Shown piece after piece: positions 17,225 to 26,340 of a DNA stretch of 64,000 nucleotides. A program made the position numbers and the translations under genes. Source of the DNA: Actinacidiphila alni (GTDB lineage: Bacteria; Actinomycetota; Actinomycetes; Streptomycetales; Streptomycetaceae); the NCBI RefSeq assembly GCF_900112845.1, contig NZ_FONG01000001.1, forward strand, positions 310,001-374,000. Direction: 5' to 3'. Under the pieces are notes generated by a model, which searched no databases, was not told where the DNA came from, and saw nothing but the letters and a program-made list of their open reading frames with translations. How positions within the stretch are numbered: position 1 is the first letter of the stretch; the number at the start of each line of letters is the position of its first letter.

Positions 17225-19225
17225 ATGTCGATGCTGGAGAACATCAAAAGCCCGCGCGACCTGAAGGCACTGCCCGAGGGCCGGCTCGACGAACTGGCCG
17301 CCGACATCCGGCAGTTCCTGGTCCAGGCCGTGGCCAGGACCGGCGGCCACCTGGGACCGAATCTGGGGGTGGTGGAGCTGACGATCGCGCTGCACCGCGT
17401 CTTCGACTCGCCCGCCGACCGCATCCTGTGGGACACCGGCCACCAGTCCTACGTCCACAAACTCCTCACCGGGCGCCAGGACTTCTCCAAGCTGCGCAGC
17501 AAGGGCGGCCTGTCCGGCTACCCCTGTCGTGCCGAGTCCGAGCACGACGTGATCGAGAACAGCCACGCCTCCACGGTGCTCGCCTGGGCCGACGGCCTGG
17601 CCAAGGCCAACCAGGTCAAGGGCAGCGACGACCATGTCGTCGCCGTCATCGGTGACGGCGCCCTGACCGGCGGCATGGCCTGGGAGGCGCTGAACAACAT
17701 CGCCGCCGCCAAGGACCGCCCGCTGATCATCGTCGTCAACGACAACGAGCGCTCGTACGCCCCCACCATCGGCGGCCTCGCCAACCACCTCACCACGCTG
17801 CGCACCACCGACGGCTACGAACGCTTCCTGTCCTGGGGCAAGAACGTGCTCCAGCAGACCCCGGTGATCGGCCAGCCGCTGTACGAGTCGCTGCACGGCG
17901 CGAAGAAGGGCTTCAAGGACTCCTTCGCCCCGCAGGGCATGTTCGAGGACCTGGGCCTGAAGTACGTCGGTCCGATCGACGGCCACGACACCGCCGCCGT
18001 GGAGTCCGCGCTGCGCCGCGCCAAACGCTTCCACGGCCCGGTCCTGGTGCACTGCCTCACCGAGAAGGGCCGCGGCTACCCGGCCGCCGAGCAGGACGAG
18101 GCCGACCGCTTCCACACAGTCGGCGCCATCAACCCGCTCACCGGGCGGCCCATCACCCCGGCCGGCGGCCCTTCGTGGACCTCGGTCTTCGGCAAGGAAA
18201 TGGTGCGGATCGGCGCCGAGCGGCCCGATGTGATCGCGATCACCGCGGCCATGCTCCAGCCGGTCGGCCTGGAAGCCTTCGCCAAGGCATACCCGCACCG
18301 GGTCTTCGACGTGGGCATCGCCGAGCAGCACGCCGCGACCTCGGCCGCGGGCCTGGCCACCGGCGGCCTGCACCCGGTGGTCGCCATCTACGCGACCTTC
18401 CTCAACCGGGCCTTCGACCAGGTGCTGATGGACGTCGCCCTGCACAAGTGCGGGGTCACCTTCGTGCTGGACCGGGCCGGGGTCACGGGAGTGGACGGCG
18501 CCTCGCACAACGGCATGTGGGACATGTCGATCCTCCAGGTCGTGCCGGGCCTGCGGATCGCCGCGCCGCGCGACGCCGACCAATTGCGGGCACAGCTGCG
18601 CGAAGCGCTCGACGTGGACGACGCGCCCACCGTCATCCGCTTCCCCAAGGAGACCGTCGGCGACCCGCTGCCCGCGGTCGGCCGGGTCGGCGGCATGGAC
18701 GTCCTGCACGAGCCGGGCGACGGCGAGGACCGCGATGTGCTGCTGGTCGCCGTCGGCGCGCTCGGCGCCACCTGTCTGTCGGTCGCAGAACTGCTCGCGG
18801 GCCGCGGTATCGGCGTCACCGTCGTCGACCCGCGCTGGGTCAAGCCGGTGGACGACGCGCTGCCCGAACTCGCCGCGCGGCACCGGATGGTGGCCGTCGT
18901 GGAGGACAACGGCCGCGCCGGCGGGGTCGGTTCGGCCGTCGCTCAGGCGCTGCGCGACGCGGGAGTGGACGTCCCCTTGCGCGACTTCGGCATCCCGCAG
19001 CAGTTCCTCGCCCATGCCAAGCGCGCCGAGGTGCTGGCAGACATCGGCCTGACCCCGGCCGAGATCGCCGGGCGGATCGGCGCCGCCCTGACCCGCCTCG
19101 GCGGCGCGCCCGGCACGCCGCGTACGGTGGCGGTCGGGGAGCGGGCCGACACCGCGGGCGACCGGCCGCGCGCGGCCGTACCCCATCACGCACACAAGGA
19201 GCAGGTGAGCGATGACATCGTCTGA
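17225..19225 (+). CDS. dxs: 1-Deoxy-D-xylulose-5-phosphate synthase (hopanoid-cluster copy)
   Basis: A 666-aa thiamine diphosphate enzyme joining pyruvate and glyceraldehyde-3-phosphate, the first step of the MEP pathway that feeds isoprenoids to hopanoids. The ThDP motif runs from GDG (143-145) to NDN (172-174). The N-terminal catalytic TGHQSYVHK and the transketolase-like [10 protein letters not shown], with its catalytic Glu, are present. The length exceeds the usual 620-640 aa because of a variable C-terminal tail. ATG 17225 is used, with a purine-rich AGGGGGAACGAGG upstream. The last 14 bp overlap hpnO. Confidence 0.96.
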   Translation: MSMLENIKSPRDLKALPEGRLDELAADIRQFLVQAVARTGGHLGPNLGVVELTIALHRVFDSPADRILWDTGHQSYVHKLLTGRQDFSKLRSKGGLSGYPCRAESEHDVIENSHASTVLAWADGLAKANQVKGSDDHVVAVIGDGALTGGMAWEALNNIAAAKDRPLIIVVNDNERSYAPTIGGLANHLTTLRTTDGYERFLSWGKNVLQQTPVIGQPLYESLHGAKKGFKDSFAPQGMFEDLGLKYVGPIDGHDTAAVESALRRAKRFHGPVLVHCLTEKGRGYPAAEQDEADRFHTVGAINPLTGRPITPAGGPSWTSVFGKEMVRIGAERPDVIAITAAMLQPVGLEAFAKAYPHRVFDVGIAEQHAATSAAGLATGGLHPVVAIYATFLNRAFDQVLMDVALHKCGVTFVLDRAGVTGVDGASHNGMWDMSILQVVPGLRIAAPRDADQLRAQLREALDVDDAPTVIRFPKETVGDPLPAVGRVGGMDVLHEPGDGEDRDVLLVAVGALGATCLSVAELLAGRGIGVTVVDPRWVKPVDDALPELAARHRMVAVVEDNGRAGGVGSAVAQALRDAGVDVPLRDFGIPQQFLAHAKRAEVLADIGLTPAEIAGRIGAALTRLGGAPGTPRTVAVGERADTAGDRPRAAVPHHAHKEQVSDDIV

Positions 19226-20675
19226 GAGCGGCGCGGCCACGGGCCGCGGCGCGACGGATCCCGACGCCACGGGCGCCGAAGTGCCCGGTCCGGCCAAGGG
19301 GTTCGACCTGGCGACGCTGCTCGCCCAGCGCGGCGGTGAGCGCTACGAGCTGCACGGGAAGCACCTCAACCACCAGCTCCCGCGCATGCTGCACACCATC
19401 GGCTTCGACAAGGTCTACGAGCGGGCCGAGGGCGCCCACTTCTGGGACGCCGAGGGCAACGACTACCTCGACATGCTGGCCGGCTTCGGCGTCATGGGCG
19501 TCGGCCGGCACCACCCGGTGGTCCGCAAGGCGCTGCACGACGTGCTCGACGCGGGCCTGGCCGACCTCACCCGCTTCGACTGCCAGCCGCTGCCCGGACT
19601 GCTCGCCGAGAAGCTGCTCGCCCACTCGCCGCACCTGGACCGGGTGTTCTTCGGCAACAGCGGCACCGAGGCCGTCGAGACCGCGCTGAAATTCGCCCGC
19701 TACGCCACCGGCAGGAAGCGCGTGCTGTACTGCAAGCACTCCTTCCACGGCCTGACCACCGGCTCGCTCTCGGTCAACGGAGAGGCCGGCTTCCAGGACG
19801 GCTTCGCGCCGCTGCTGCCCGACACCGAGATCGAGGTCGGCGATCTGGACGCGCTGGAGCGGGAGTTGAAGCGCGGCGACGTGGCCGCCATGATCGTCGA
19901 GCCGATCCAGGGGCACGGCGTCTACATCCCGCCGCCCGGATACCTGCGCGCCGCCCAGGAGTTGCTGCACAAGCACAAGGCGCTGCTGATCTGCGACGAG
20001 GTGCAGACCGGCATCGGCCGCACCGGCACCTTCTACGCCTACCAGCAGGAGGAGGGCGTCGAACCGGACCTGCTGACGGTCGCCAAGACACTCTCCGGCG
20101 GCTACGTACCGGTCGGCGCGACGCTCGGCAAGGACTGGATCTTCAAGAAGGTCTACTCCTCCATGGACCGGGTGCTGGTGCACTCGGCGAGCTTCGGTTC
20201 CAACGCCCAGGCGATGGCCGCGGGCCTGGCCACCCTCTCGGTGGTCGAGGACGAGCGACTGGTCGAGAACTCCCGGGCGATGGGCGACCTGCTGCGCACC
20301 CGGCTGGCCGCGCTCGTCGAGAAGTACGAATTCCTCAAGGACGTACGCGGCCGCGGCCTCATGGTCGGCATCGAATTCGGCCGCCCCAAGTCGCTGGGCC
20401 TGCGCAGCCGCTGGACGATGCTCCAGGCGGCGCGCAAGGGCCTGTTCGCGCAGATGGTGGTGGTGCCGCTGCTCCAGCGGCACCACATCCTCACCCAGGT
20501 CTCCGGCGACCACGTCGAGGTCATCAAGCTGATCCCGCCGCTGGTGGTCGACGAGGCGGACGTCGACCGCTTCGTCACCGCGTTCACCGCCGTCATGGAC
20601 GACGCGCACGGTGGCGGCGGCCTGATGTGGGACTTCGGCCGCACCCTGGTCAAGCAGGCGGTCGCCAACCGCTGA
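19212..20675 (+). CDS. hpnO: HpnO-type aminotransferase (class III PLP-dependent)
   Basis: A 487-aa class III aminotransferase related to putrescine/ornithine aminotransferases. In hopanoid clusters this enzyme converts the ribosylhopane aldehyde to 35-aminobacteriohopane-32,33,34-triol. [18 protein letters not shown] binds the cofactor phosphate. The Asp contacting the PLP nitrogen is in [15 protein letters not shown], and the Schiff-base Lys is K292 in [17 protein letters not shown] 19212 follows AAGGAG and overlaps dxs by 14 bp, so the two are coupled. The substrate is inferred from context. A 20-bp degenerate tandem repeat begins at its stop codon. Confidence 0.9.
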   Translation: MTSSESGAATGRGATDPDATGAEVPGPAKGFDLATLLAQRGGERYELHGKHLNHQLPRMLHTIGFDKVYERAEGAHFWDAEGNDYLDMLAGFGVMGVGRHHPVVRKALHDVLDAGLADLTRFDCQPLPGLLAEKLLAHSPHLDRVFFGNSGTEAVETALKFARYATGRKRVLYCKHSFHGLTTGSLSVNGEAGFQDGFAPLLPDTEIEVGDLDALERELKRGDVAAMIVEPIQGHGVYIPPPGYLRAAQELLHKHKALLICDEVQTGIGRTGTFYAYQQEEGVEPDLLTVAKTLSGGYVPVGATLGKDWIFKKVYSSMDRVLVHSASFGSNAQAMAAGLATLSVVEDERLVENSRAMGDLLRTRLAALVEKYEFLKDVRGRGLMVGIEFGRPKSLGLRSRWTMLQAARKGLFAQMVVVPLLQRHHILTQVSGDHVEVIKLIPPLVVDEADVDRFVTAFTAVMDDAHGGGGLMWDFGRTLVKQAVANR

Positions 20676-20740
20676 GCCCTCCGGCCGACCCTGGAGCGCC
20701 CCGGCCGACCGCTGAGTGCCGCAGCCGACCGGGGCGGCGC
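20661..20740. repeat. Degenerate 20-bp tandem repeat at the hpnO 3' end
   Basis: Units at 20681-20700, 20701-20720 and 20721-20740 share a core NNGCCGACC followed by variable G/C bases. A weaker unit, 20661-20680, covers the hpnO stop and shares ACCGCTGAG with the third unit. The array fills exactly the gap between the convergent hpnO and phosphatase stops. Confidence 0.5.
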
Positions 20741-21610
20741 TCAGCCGGTCAGGAGCGCCTCGCGCAGCCGCTCGCGGCGCTCCTTGGTCAGGCCGAGGCC
20801 CTCCTCCAGATAGCGGTCCACCGAGCCCCACTCCTGCTCGATGGTGTCGAAGGCGGTCCGCAGATACTCAACCCGCGCCTCGAACAGCGGGTTGAGCAGT
20901 GCCATCACCGCCGGGTCGATCTGCGCGCCGGTGCTGCCGTCGCCGCGGCGCACCCGGTAGCGGCGGTGCTGGGCGTTGCTCTCCAGGTAGTCCGCCTCGA
21001 TGGCGGACCGCTCGACGCCCAGCGCCAGCAGGATGATCGCGATCGACGTACCCGCCCGGTCCTTGCCCGCGGCGCAGTGCAACAGCGCGGGGACGGCGGG
21101 GGCCACCGGCTCGGTAAGCAGCTCCAGCATCCGCGCGTGCTCGGCGGTGCGCTCGCGGATCAGCTTGCGGTACGAGCCCGCCATCCGGTCCGCGGCGCGG
21201 CCGTCGCCCAGCAGCGCCTCCAGCTGCTCCAGGTTGCCGTCGCGCACCGTCCGCCAGAAGTCGGCGTTGTCGCCCAGCGCGGGGTCGGACAGCGGCAGAT
21301 TGACGTTCACGGTGCCCGGCAGGGCGACGTCCGGGCCCTCCAGCGCGATGTCGTCCCGATTGCGGAAGTCGAAGACGGTGTGCAGGCCGAGGCCCGCGAG
21401 GAACGCCGTGTCGCCGGCGTCGGCGTGCGCGAGATGACCGCTGCGGAAGAGCACGCCGTGCCTGACCCGGCGGCCGTCCGCGGTGGGCAGGCCCCCGACG
21501 TCCCGGAAATTGCGCACACCGTTCAGCTCGGGCTCGGACGCGGGCCCCGCCGTGGACGGCGGTATCGGCTCGGTTCCGGTCGGGTCGGTCTGCGGCAGTT
21601 CCTGCGTCAC
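20741..21610 (-). CDS. Tyrosine/serine protein phosphatase (Y_phosphatase3 family)
   Basis: A 289-aa phosphatase. The N-terminal RNFRDVGGL (with GVLFRSGHLAHAD) is the characteristic first signature of this family of bacterial protein and phosphoinositide phosphatases. The catalytic P-loop is HCAAGKDRAG (C-x5-R, with the extra Lys-Asp typical of lipid-active members). GTG 21610 is chosen because AGGAGG lies 6 nt upstream and the longer frame lacks family features. It is divergent from the SGNH hydrolase and convergent with hpnO. The substrate is unknown. Confidence 0.9.
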   Translation of the reverse strand: MTQELPQTDPTGTEPIPPSTAGPASEPELNGVRNFRDVGGLPTADGRRVRHGVLFRSGHLAHADAGDTAFLAGLGLHTVFDFRNRDDIALEGPDVALPGTVNVNLPLSDPALGDNADFWRTVRDGNLEQLEALLGDGRAADRMAGSYRKLIRERTAEHARMLELLTEPVAPAVPALLHCAAGKDRAGTSIAIILLALGVERSAIEADYLESNAQHRRYRVRRGDGSTGAQIDPAVMALLNPLFEARVEYLRTAFDTIEQEWGSVDRYLEEGLGLTKERRERLREALLTG

Positions 21611-21842
21611 CGGGGTCCTCCTACCTCTCATACGGTGCCTCATACGTTGCGAGCTGGGGCACTGCCGACGATACGGCAGCGCGGGGGACCACGTACCGGT
21701 CGGTATGTGTCCTCGCCCGCCGACGGCCCGGATGCCGCCGTATTCCGTCCGCGCCGGGTTTGACCTGGTGGGATGAATCACGTCGCGTCAACCCCTCCTT
21801 ACGGTCGCGTAGGTCACAGCCGGAGGAGAAAGATGGTCCGAC

Positions 21843-22646
21843 GTGGCTGACGATGCGCAGACAGATCCGCAGACAGAAGACAAAAGTGCGATCGGGTCGT
21901 ACACCGCGGTGGGGGACAGCTTCACCGAAGGCGTCGGCGACCCCGGTCCTGACGGCATGTACGTGGGCTGGGCCGACCGCCTGGCCGTACTCCTCGCCGA
22001 CCGGCGCGAGGAGCACACTTTCGGCTACGCCAACCTCGCGGTCCGCGGCCGGCTGCTCGACCAGATCGTGGCCGAGCAGGTGCCGCGCGCCAAGGAACTC
22101 GCCCCCGACCTGGTGAGCTTCTGCGCGGGCGGCAACGACATCCTGCGCCCGGGCAGCGACCCCGACGCCATCGCCGAGCGCTTCGAGGCCGCCGTCGCCG
22201 ACCTCAGCGGCGCCGTCGGCACCGTCCTGGTCTGTACCGGCTTCGACACCCGCGGCGTGCCCGTACTGCGGCACCTGCGCGGCAAGATCGCCACGTACAC
22301 CGCCCATGTCCGGTCCATCGCCGACCGCTACGACTGCCCGGTGCTCGACCTGTGGTCGCTGCGGTCGGTGCAGGACCGCAGGGCGTGGAGCGGCGACCGA
22401 CTGCACCTGTCGCCCGAGGGGCACACCCGGGTGGCGCTGCGCGCGGCCCAGGTGCTCGGTCTCGACGTGCCCGCCGACCCCGACCAGGAGTGGCCGCCGG
22501 AGTCGCACCGGGCGCCGTCGGAGGTGCGCAGGGACAACATCCAGTGGGCCCGGGAGTATCTGGTGCCGTGGATCGGCCGCCGGCTGCGCGGGGAGTCCTC
22601 GGGCGACGACGTGACGGCCAAGCGCCCGGATCTGCTGCCGCTCTGA
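21843..22646 (+). CDS. SGNH/GDSL-family hydrolase (lipase/esterase-like)
   Basis: A 267-aa hydrolase without a signal peptide, so probably cytoplasmic. Block I is VGDSFTEG with the nucleophile Ser, block II is the NLAVRG region, block III is SFCAGGNDIL, and block V is DRLHLSPEGH with the Asp/His pair. GTG 21843 is used, with GGAGGAG about 14 nt upstream. It is divergent from the phosphatase. Actinomycete enzymes of this type act on esters, but the substrate is not predictable here. Confidence 0.9.
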   Translation: MADDAQTDPQTEDKSAIGSYTAVGDSFTEGVGDPGPDGMYVGWADRLAVLLADRREEHTFGYANLAVRGRLLDQIVAEQVPRAKELAPDLVSFCAGGNDILRPGSDPDAIAERFEAAVADLSGAVGTVLVCTGFDTRGVPVLRHLRGKIATYTAHVRSIADRYDCPVLDLWSLRSVQDRRAWSGDRLHLSPEGHTRVALRAAQVLGLDVPADPDQEWPPESHRAPSEVRRDNIQWAREYLVPWIGRRLRGESSGDDVTAKRPDLLPL

Positions 22647-22688
22647 AGCCCCGGAGCCGCCGGACCCCTGATGCCTTCAGGCGCCGCT

Positions 22689-23150
22689 CTACGCGGAGGG
22701 CGCGTGGTGCGCGGCCAGTTCGGCCCACACCACGCGCCCTGTTCCGTTCTCCGCGGGATCCGATCCCCAGGCCAGCGCCAGCACGCTCACCAGGAGCAGT
22801 CCGCGGCCGCCTTCCGCCTCCGTGCCCGCGTCGCACGGTACGGGTTCCTGCACGCCCCTGCCCTGGTCGGTCACTTCCAGCCGCACCACCGCGCCGCGCT
22901 CGCGCAGGACGCAGGTGATCTTCTCGCTCTCGGTGTGCCGGACGGCGTTGGTGAACAGCTCCGTGACCACCAGGCTCGCGTCGTCGCACAGCTCCGGGTC
23001 CGCGTCCCACTCCGCCAGCCGCTCGCGTATCCGGCCCCGGGCGTCCGCCACCGAGGCGCTCAGCGCGGGCAGCCGGAAGACGTCGTGACGGTCGCAGCCG
23101 TCCACGATGTCGTGGCGCTCGCGTCGGAGTGCGTCGGGTGAAGGAACCAC
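22689..23150 (-). CDS. ATP-binding protein, anti-sigma factor-like histidine kinase fold
   Basis: A 153-aa protein with the HATPase_c/RsbW-like fold. The N-box is VVTELFTNAVRHT, followed by VTDQGRG and EGGRGLLLV motifs. There is no kinase dimerisation domain, as in the many Streptomyces anti-sigma/AbaA-type ATPases. GTG 23150 is preferred because residues before it lack family similarity. It is divergent from an XRE regulator plus DUF397 gene, the three-gene arrangement of WhiJ-like developmental loci. Its target (sigma factor or XRE protein) is unknown. Confidence 0.88.
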   Translation of the reverse strand: MVPSPDALRRERHDIVDGCDRHDVFRLPALSASVADARGRIRERLAEWDADPELCDDASLVVTELFTNAVRHTESEKITCVLRERGAVVRLEVTDQGRGVQEPVPCDAGTEAEGGRGLLLVSVLALAWGSDPAENGTGRVVWAELAAHHAPSA

Positions 23151-23198
23151 TCCGTAACTATGAGGCTCGCCCGGGACACATGGCAAGGTCCGTTCTGT

Positions 23199-23228
23199 AA
23201 TTTGCAAATTCAACAGAACACACTGTTG
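23199..23228. promoter_or_regulatory. Adjacent palindromes in the WhiJ-type intergenic region
   Basis: A perfect 12-bp palindrome AATTTGCAAATT (23199-23210) is immediately followed by the inverted repeat CAACAG (23211-23216) / CTGTTG (23223-23228). The stretch is strikingly AT-rich for this genome and lies between divergent starts at 23150 and 23287. It is a candidate binding site for the XRE protein encoded next to it. Confidence 0.55.
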
Positions 23229-23286
23229 CTGTCGCTGACGGCATGCCACACTGCTTACGAGTCAAGGGAGTTGGAGGTCGAGCCAG

Positions 23287-24156
23287 GTGATGGACCCACG
23301 GCCGGGCGGCGCCCCGACTGTCCTGCGCATGGTGCTCGGCAAGCGGCTCCAGGACCTCCGCGAGCGCGCCGGGCTCAGCTTCGAGCAGGCCGGGCAGGCC
23401 CTCGATGTGACCCACGCCACCATCCGGCGGATGGAAAAGGCGGAAGTCGGGCTGAAAATCCCTTATGTCGAGAAGCTCCTGGTCACCTACGGAATCACCG
23501 CTCCCGACGAGATCGGCGGCTTCCTGGCACTGGCCCGCGAGGCCAACCGGCCCGGCTGGTGGCACAGCTTCCGCGATGTGCTGCCCGACTGGTTCAGCGC
23601 CTTCGTCAGCCTGGAGGGCGAGGCGTCCGTCATCCGCGCCTACGAGCCGCACTACGTCCCCGGCCTGCTCCAGACCCCTGCCTACGCGCGTGCCGTGCTG
23701 CGCGCCGGGCTGCCGCACGCGGCGGCCGACGAGATCGAGCGGCTGGTCGCGCTGCGGGTCGAGCGGCAGGCGCTGGTCCGGCGCACCGAGAAGCCCCCGC
23801 TGCTGTGGGTGGTCATGGACGAGACCGTGCTGCGCCGCCCGATCGGCGGCCGGCAGGTCATGCGCGAGCAGATGGACGCCCTCGCCGCCGCGACCGAACT
23901 GCAGAACGTACGGCTGCAGGTCATGCCGTTCGCCATGGGCCCGCACCCCGCGATGTACGGGCCGTTCCACATCTTCCGGTTCCAGCTCCAGGAAATCCCG
24001 GACATCGCCTACTCCGAGAGCCTGGTGGGCGGCGTCTACTTCGACGAACGCGACGACGTCACCACCTTCCTGGAGGCGCTCGACCGGATGTGCGCGCAGG
24101 CCGCGCCGGCACAGAGCACCAAGGCCATCCTCGATGGCATGCGCAAGGAGATCTGA
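23287..24156 (+). CDS. XRE-family regulator with C-terminal DUF5753 domain (WhiJ-like)
   Basis: A 289-aa regulator. The helix-turn-helix is at about residues 15-70 (LGKRLQDLRERAGLSFEQA ... THATIRRMEKAEVG). The rest matches the DUF5753 effector-type domain, with EPHYVPGLLQTPAYARAVL as its hallmark. GTG 23287 or the adjacent ATG 23290 follows GGAGG. It is followed after 3 bp by the DUF397 gene and is divergent from the ATPase gene. Relatives of this trio affect Streptomyces differentiation and antibiotic production; the specific role here is unknown. Confidence 0.92.
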   Translation: MMDPRPGGAPTVLRMVLGKRLQDLRERAGLSFEQAGQALDVTHATIRRMEKAEVGLKIPYVEKLLVTYGITAPDEIGGFLALAREANRPGWWHSFRDVLPDWFSAFVSLEGEASVIRAYEPHYVPGLLQTPAYARAVLRAGLPHAAADEIERLVALRVERQALVRRTEKPPLLWVVMDETVLRRPIGGRQVMREQMDALAAATELQNVRLQVMPFAMGPHPAMYGPFHIFRFQLQEIPDIAYSESLVGGVYFDERDDVTTFLEALDRMCAQAAPAQSTKAILDGMRKEI

Positions 24157-24159
24157 ACC

Positions 24160-24411
24160 ATGGATCGCGTCAGCAACGACGACATCTACAACGGAATGCC
24201 CGCCGCCGCACTGGGCCCCGACGGGTGGCGCAAGCCATGGAGCGGCGGCAACGGGGGCTCCTGCGTGGAGGCCAAGCGGCTGAACGACGGACGGGTGGCG
24301 CTGCGCCAGTCGACCGACCCGGACGGCCCGGCGCTGATCTACACCAATCACGAGATCACCACCTTCATCCAGGGCGCCAAGGCGGGGGACGCGGATTTCC
24401 TCCTCGGGTGA
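24160..24411 (+). CDS. DUF397 small protein
   Basis: An 83-aa protein. The pattern W-KPWSGGNGGSCVEAKRL...VALRQSTDPDGPALIYT is typical of DUF397 proteins, with a final hydrophobic/acidic segment around IQGAKAGDADFL. ATG 24160 is 3 bp after the XRE gene, so they form an operon. Known relatives work with a partner XRE regulator, probably as its antagonist or co-regulator. Confidence 0.92.
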   Translation: MDRVSNDDIYNGMPAAALGPDGWRKPWSGGNGGSCVEAKRLNDGRVALRQSTDPDGPALIYTNHEITTFIQGAKAGDADFLLG

Positions 24412-24435
24412 GCACGGTGAGCACGGCGGCACAGG

Positions 24436-24471
24436 CACCACAGGCAGTACGAGCACCACAGGCAGTACGAG
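24436..24471. repeat. Two-copy 18-bp tandem repeat
   Basis: CACCACAGGCAGTACGAG occurs twice in direct tandem (24436-24453 and 24454-24471), followed by a partial copy. It lies between the DUF397 gene and the methyltransferase gene. It is probably replication slippage, and no function is evident. Confidence 0.7.
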
Positions 24472-24547
24472 CAGTACAAGCGGTGAAAACCGCGGAACCA
24501 GCGGAAACAGCACGGAAGCACGGATGCAGATGGAAGCGGAGGACGGC

Positions 24548-25360
24548 GTGACCGACCAGGGATTCCCCGTCGACGAGATAGACACCAGCAGGCCGCACCC
24601 GGCTCGTATGTACGACTACTTCCTCGGTGGTTGGGACAACTACGAGGTGGACAGGGAAGCGGCGCAGCGTGTCCTCGATGTCGCCCCGGACGTGGTCCTG
24701 GGCGCCCGCGCCAACCGTGAGTTCCTGCGCAGAGCCGTCCGGTACCTGGTCGAGGAATGCGGGGTGCGGCAGATCATCGACATCGGGACCGGCATCCCCA
24801 CCTCGCCGAACACCCACGAGATCGCGCACGAGGTCTCGCCCGACGTGCGGATCGCCTACATCGACAACGACCCGATCGTGGCCACGCACGCCGGCGCGCG
24901 GCTGATCGGCACCGGCAACACCGGCTTCTTCCTCGGTGACATGCGCGAGCCGCGCACCATCCTGGAGCACCCCACGATCAGCGAGCTGATCGACTTCGAC
25001 GAGCCGGTCGCGCTGCTGCTGGTCTCGGTGCTGCACTTCGTCACCGACGAGGAGGACCCGGCGGGCATGCTGGCGACGCTGCGCGAGGCGCTGCCGGCCG
25101 GCAGCTACCTGGTGCTCTCGCACGCCACCGCCGACTTCCACGCCGAGGTGGCGCCGGAGGTGATGGAGGTCTACAAGAAGGCCACCGCCTCGCTGACCGC
25201 CCGCAGCCACGCCGAGGTGCTCGCCCTCTTCGACGGATACGACCTGGTCGAGCCCGGTCTGGTACAGGTCCCTCTGTGGCACCCCGAGGACGGCTCCGAG
25301 CTGACGCCGGAGGAACTGCGGCGGATCGGCGTCTACGGAGGTGTCGCCCGCATACGGTGA
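24548..25360 (+). CDS. SAM-dependent methyltransferase, DUF574 family
   Basis: A 270-aa Rossmann-type methyltransferase. The actinobacterial family signature HPARMYDYFLGGWDNYEVD is near the N-terminus. The SAM motif is IIDIGTGIPTSPN, with YIDNDPIV as the acidic strand-2 motif. GTG 24548 follows GGAGGAC at the right distance; ATG 24524 is a longer alternative. This family commonly accompanies XRE/DUF397 genes. The methyl acceptor is unknown. Confidence 0.9.
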   Translation: MTDQGFPVDEIDTSRPHPARMYDYFLGGWDNYEVDREAAQRVLDVAPDVVLGARANREFLRRAVRYLVEECGVRQIIDIGTGIPTSPNTHEIAHEVSPDVRIAYIDNDPIVATHAGARLIGTGNTGFFLGDMREPRTILEHPTISELIDFDEPVALLLVSVLHFVTDEEDPAGMLATLREALPAGSYLVLSHATADFHAEVAPEVMEVYKKATASLTARSHAEVLALFDGYDLVEPGLVQVPLWHPEDGSELTPEELRRIGVYGGVARIR

Positions 25361-25388
25361 TTTGCCTCTGGGGCAAATTTTTTGCCCC
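25361..25388. promoter_or_regulatory. TTTGCC/GGCAAA palindrome array before the XRE-cupin gene
   Basis: Half-sites TTTGCC (25361-25366), GGCAAA (25372-25377) and TTTGCC (25381-25386) alternate. GGGGCAAA (25370-25377) and TTTGCCCC (25381-25388) make a perfect 8-bp dyad around TTT. It lies directly after the methyltransferase stop and 30 bp before the XRE-cupin ATG, so it may be an autoregulatory operator and also act as a terminator. Confidence 0.55.
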
Positions 25389-25417
25389 ACGGGTAAGACG
25401 TGCTGTTCCATGGACGC

Positions 25418-26074
25418 ATGGACGCCAGCGACAGCACGGACACCATCAGCTCCGTGGGCAGCGCGCCACCCCCGGGTGCGCTGCCCACGGACCAGCTCGT
25501 CCTCGCCCCGAGGCTGCGGGACCGGCGGCGCGCCGGCGGACTCACGCTGGAGACCGCGGCGCGGCGTCTGGAGCTGTCCGCGGCGCATCTGTCCCGGCTG
25601 GAGTCCGGCCTGCGCCAGCCCTCACTGCCGGTCCTGCTCGGCCTCGCCAGGCTCTACGGCACCACCGTCTCCGACCTGCTGGGCGAGACGGAGGCCGAGC
25701 CCGATCCCATCGTACGCGGCGACCTGATGACCGCCGTGCCCGCCGGCGGCTGGACGTACTGGCGGGCCGGCGGCACCGGGCGCGCGATGCAGGCCCTGCG
25801 GGTGCACGTCCCCTCCGGCGCCCAGCGCGCCCTGGTGCGGGTGCACCCCGGCGAGGAGTGGCTCTACGTCACCGGCGGCACGCTGCGGCTCAGCCTCGGT
25901 GACCGCGTCCACACCCTCGCGCCCGGCGACTCCGCGCACTTCGACTCCCTCGTGCCGCACCGCCTGGAGGCGGCCGGGACCGGGGGAGTGGACCTGCTGT
26001 TCGTCCACACGCTCATGCAGAGCGAGACCTCCGCCCTGTGCATCGGCACCGAGACCACCCGAGGAGAACGGTGA
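25418..26074 (+). CDS. XRE-cupin transcriptional regulator
   Basis: A 218-aa protein: helix-turn-helix at about residues 30-85 (LRDRRRAGGLTLETAARRLELSAAHLSRLESG), then a C-terminal cupin (RVHPGEEWLYVTGG ... LAPGDSAHFDSLVPHRLEA). Such proteins sense a small ligand, often an amine or amino acid derivative, through the cupin. ATG 25418 is chosen; GTG 25400 is an in-frame alternative. The stop overlaps the ATG of the small membrane protein. The palindrome array just upstream suggests autoregulation. Confidence 0.9.
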   Translation: MDASDSTDTISSVGSAPPPGALPTDQLVLAPRLRDRRRAGGLTLETAARRLELSAAHLSRLESGLRQPSLPVLLGLARLYGTTVSDLLGETEAEPDPIVRGDLMTAVPAGGWTYWRAGGTGRAMQALRVHVPSGAQRALVRVHPGEEWLYVTGGTLRLSLGDRVHTLAPGDSAHFDSLVPHRLEAAGTGGVDLLFVHTLMQSETSALCIGTETTRGER

Positions 26075-26313
26075 TGAGCACTCCCGCACCCAGCCCCGCA
26101 CCCGGTCCCGCGCCCACCCCGGCGGCCGGTTCCACCCCTCCGCCCGCCCCCGAGCAGCCGCAGCCGCGCTACTCCTCCGTGGTCGGCACCACCAACGGCA
26201 GCGAGAGCCGCAAGGAGCGCGGCGTCGTCCTGCGCGTCCTGATGTACGTGGTGGTCGCCCACCTGCTGGCCTTCTTCATCTGGCTGCTGTTCCTGGTCGG
26301 CGCCCGCGGCTGA
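26074..26313 (+). CDS. Small single-span membrane protein (DUF6126-like)
   Basis: A 79-aa protein. A Pro/Ala-rich, probably disordered N-terminal half of about 45 residues is followed by one C-terminal transmembrane helix (about 53-75, VLMYVVVAHLLAFFIWLLFLV). ATG 26074 follows GAGGAGAACG and overlaps the regulator stop. Small membrane proteins in this position next to XRE-cupin genes recur in streptomycetes; DUF6126 is my best family guess. The function is unknown. Confidence 0.7.
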   Translation: MSTPAPSPAPGPAPTPAAGSTPPPAPEQPQPRYSSVVGTTNGSESRKERGVVLRVLMYVVVAHLLAFFIWLLFLVGARG

Positions 26314-26325
26314 CCCGCCGCGGGC
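26302..26325. terminator. Bidirectional terminator hairpin
   Basis: GCCCGCGGC (26302-26310) and GCCGCGGGC (26317-26325) form a perfect 9-bp stem over a 6-nt loop that contains the stop codon of the small membrane protein. It sits between convergent genes. Confidence 0.55.
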
Positions 26326-26340
26326 ACCGGCCGGGCGGCG

